64,000 nucleotides of DNA from Hyphomonadaceae bacterium (lineage in GTDB: Bacteria; Pseudomonadota; Alphaproteobacteria; Caulobacterales; Aquidulcibacteraceae). The stretch is from NCBI GenBank assembly GCA_021731815.1, contig JAKFWO010000031.1:1-64000 (forward strand), given 5' to 3'. Positions 63,912-64,000 of this stretch are shown here, piece after piece. The position numbers were made by a program, and so were the translations under genes. Under the pieces are notes generated by a model, which did no database searches, had not been told where the DNA came from, and worked only from the letters and a program-made list of their open reading frames with translations. Numbering within the stretch: the stretch's first letter is position 1; each line of letters begins with the position of its first letter.

Positions 63912-64000
63912 TCCTCGTGTTTTCGAAGGGGTGTCCGCATCACGCAGATTCAGTCGGGCCCGGGTGGCGCCGGGTGATCGGACCAGTACCTTCCCCCTCA

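Overview
This window is ordinary-looking chromosome from a GC-rich alphaproteobacterium. Several genes point to that class: an alpha-type SspB ClpXP adaptor, an LdtR-like MarR regulator, the hemD / Mic60 (mitofilin) / hemY block, separate ATP synthase b' and b subunits in an atpI-B-E-F'-F cluster, CheD, and a LexA gene preceded by the alphaproteobacterial SOS box (GTTC-N7-GTTC). A TonB-dependent Oar-like receptor and hopanoid genes (shc, hpnG) would fit an aquatic or marine group near Caulobacterales, Parvularculales or Kordiimonadales, but the sequence alone does not fix the genus. There are no rRNAs, prophages, transposases or CRISPR arrays. One tRNA is present (Leu, GAG).

Layout. 1-0.36 kb: tail of an OmpA-like gene and its terminator. 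0.5-7.0 kb (+): a PLP Cys/Met-type enzyme, an M20 hydrolase, then astA-astD-astB of the arginine succinyltransferase pathway. 7.0-9.9 kb (-): trpF-trpB-trpA. 10-13 kb: deoB, a DUF3224 protein, a CheT/CheZ-like candidate, and cheD followed by a duplicated hairpin repeat. 13.6-16.1 kb (-): lexA, an undecaprenyl-phosphate sugar transferase, gloB. 16.3-19.3 kb (+): Fo genes of ATP synthase. 19.6-25 kb: Oar-like receptor, LdtR-like regulator, a TerB/J-domain protein, sspB. 25-28 kb (-): aguB-mnmC. 28.1-34.4 kb (+): ilvD-leuA-leuC-leuD-leuB behind a leucine-rich leader peptide and attenuator. 34.5-37.2 kb (+): shc-hpnG. 37.3-41 kb: an unknown lipoprotein, a YgjP-type metallopeptidase, two PaaI-type thioesterases. 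41-45 kb (-): hemD-mic60-hemY. 45-50 kb: lepA, gshA, ychF. 50-56.7 kb (-): dnaB-alr-mlaE-mlaF-radA-cvpA. 56.8-61.5 kb (-): two secreted amidohydrolases, mgtE and tRNA-Leu. 61.6-63.9 kb (+): folP and an acyl-CoA dehydrogenase.

The least ordinary aspects are these. (1) Short tandem repeats (12-21 bp units, 2-5 copies) sit at about eleven places, mostly at gene ends, gene starts or in leaders. Those inside reading frames all have unit lengths divisible by three. (2) A complete leucine attenuator lies before ilvD-leuACDB, whose LeuA is short and appears to lack the allosteric domain. (3) A small protein divergent from cheD carries a CheZ/CheT-like LQxxDxxRQ motif and ends in the same ELF tail as CheD. 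(4) The ast operon has an M20 hydrolase where AstE would be expected. (5) Several palindromes or hairpins lie at regulatory positions (djlA-like start, ldtR-like upstream region, region downstream of gshA).
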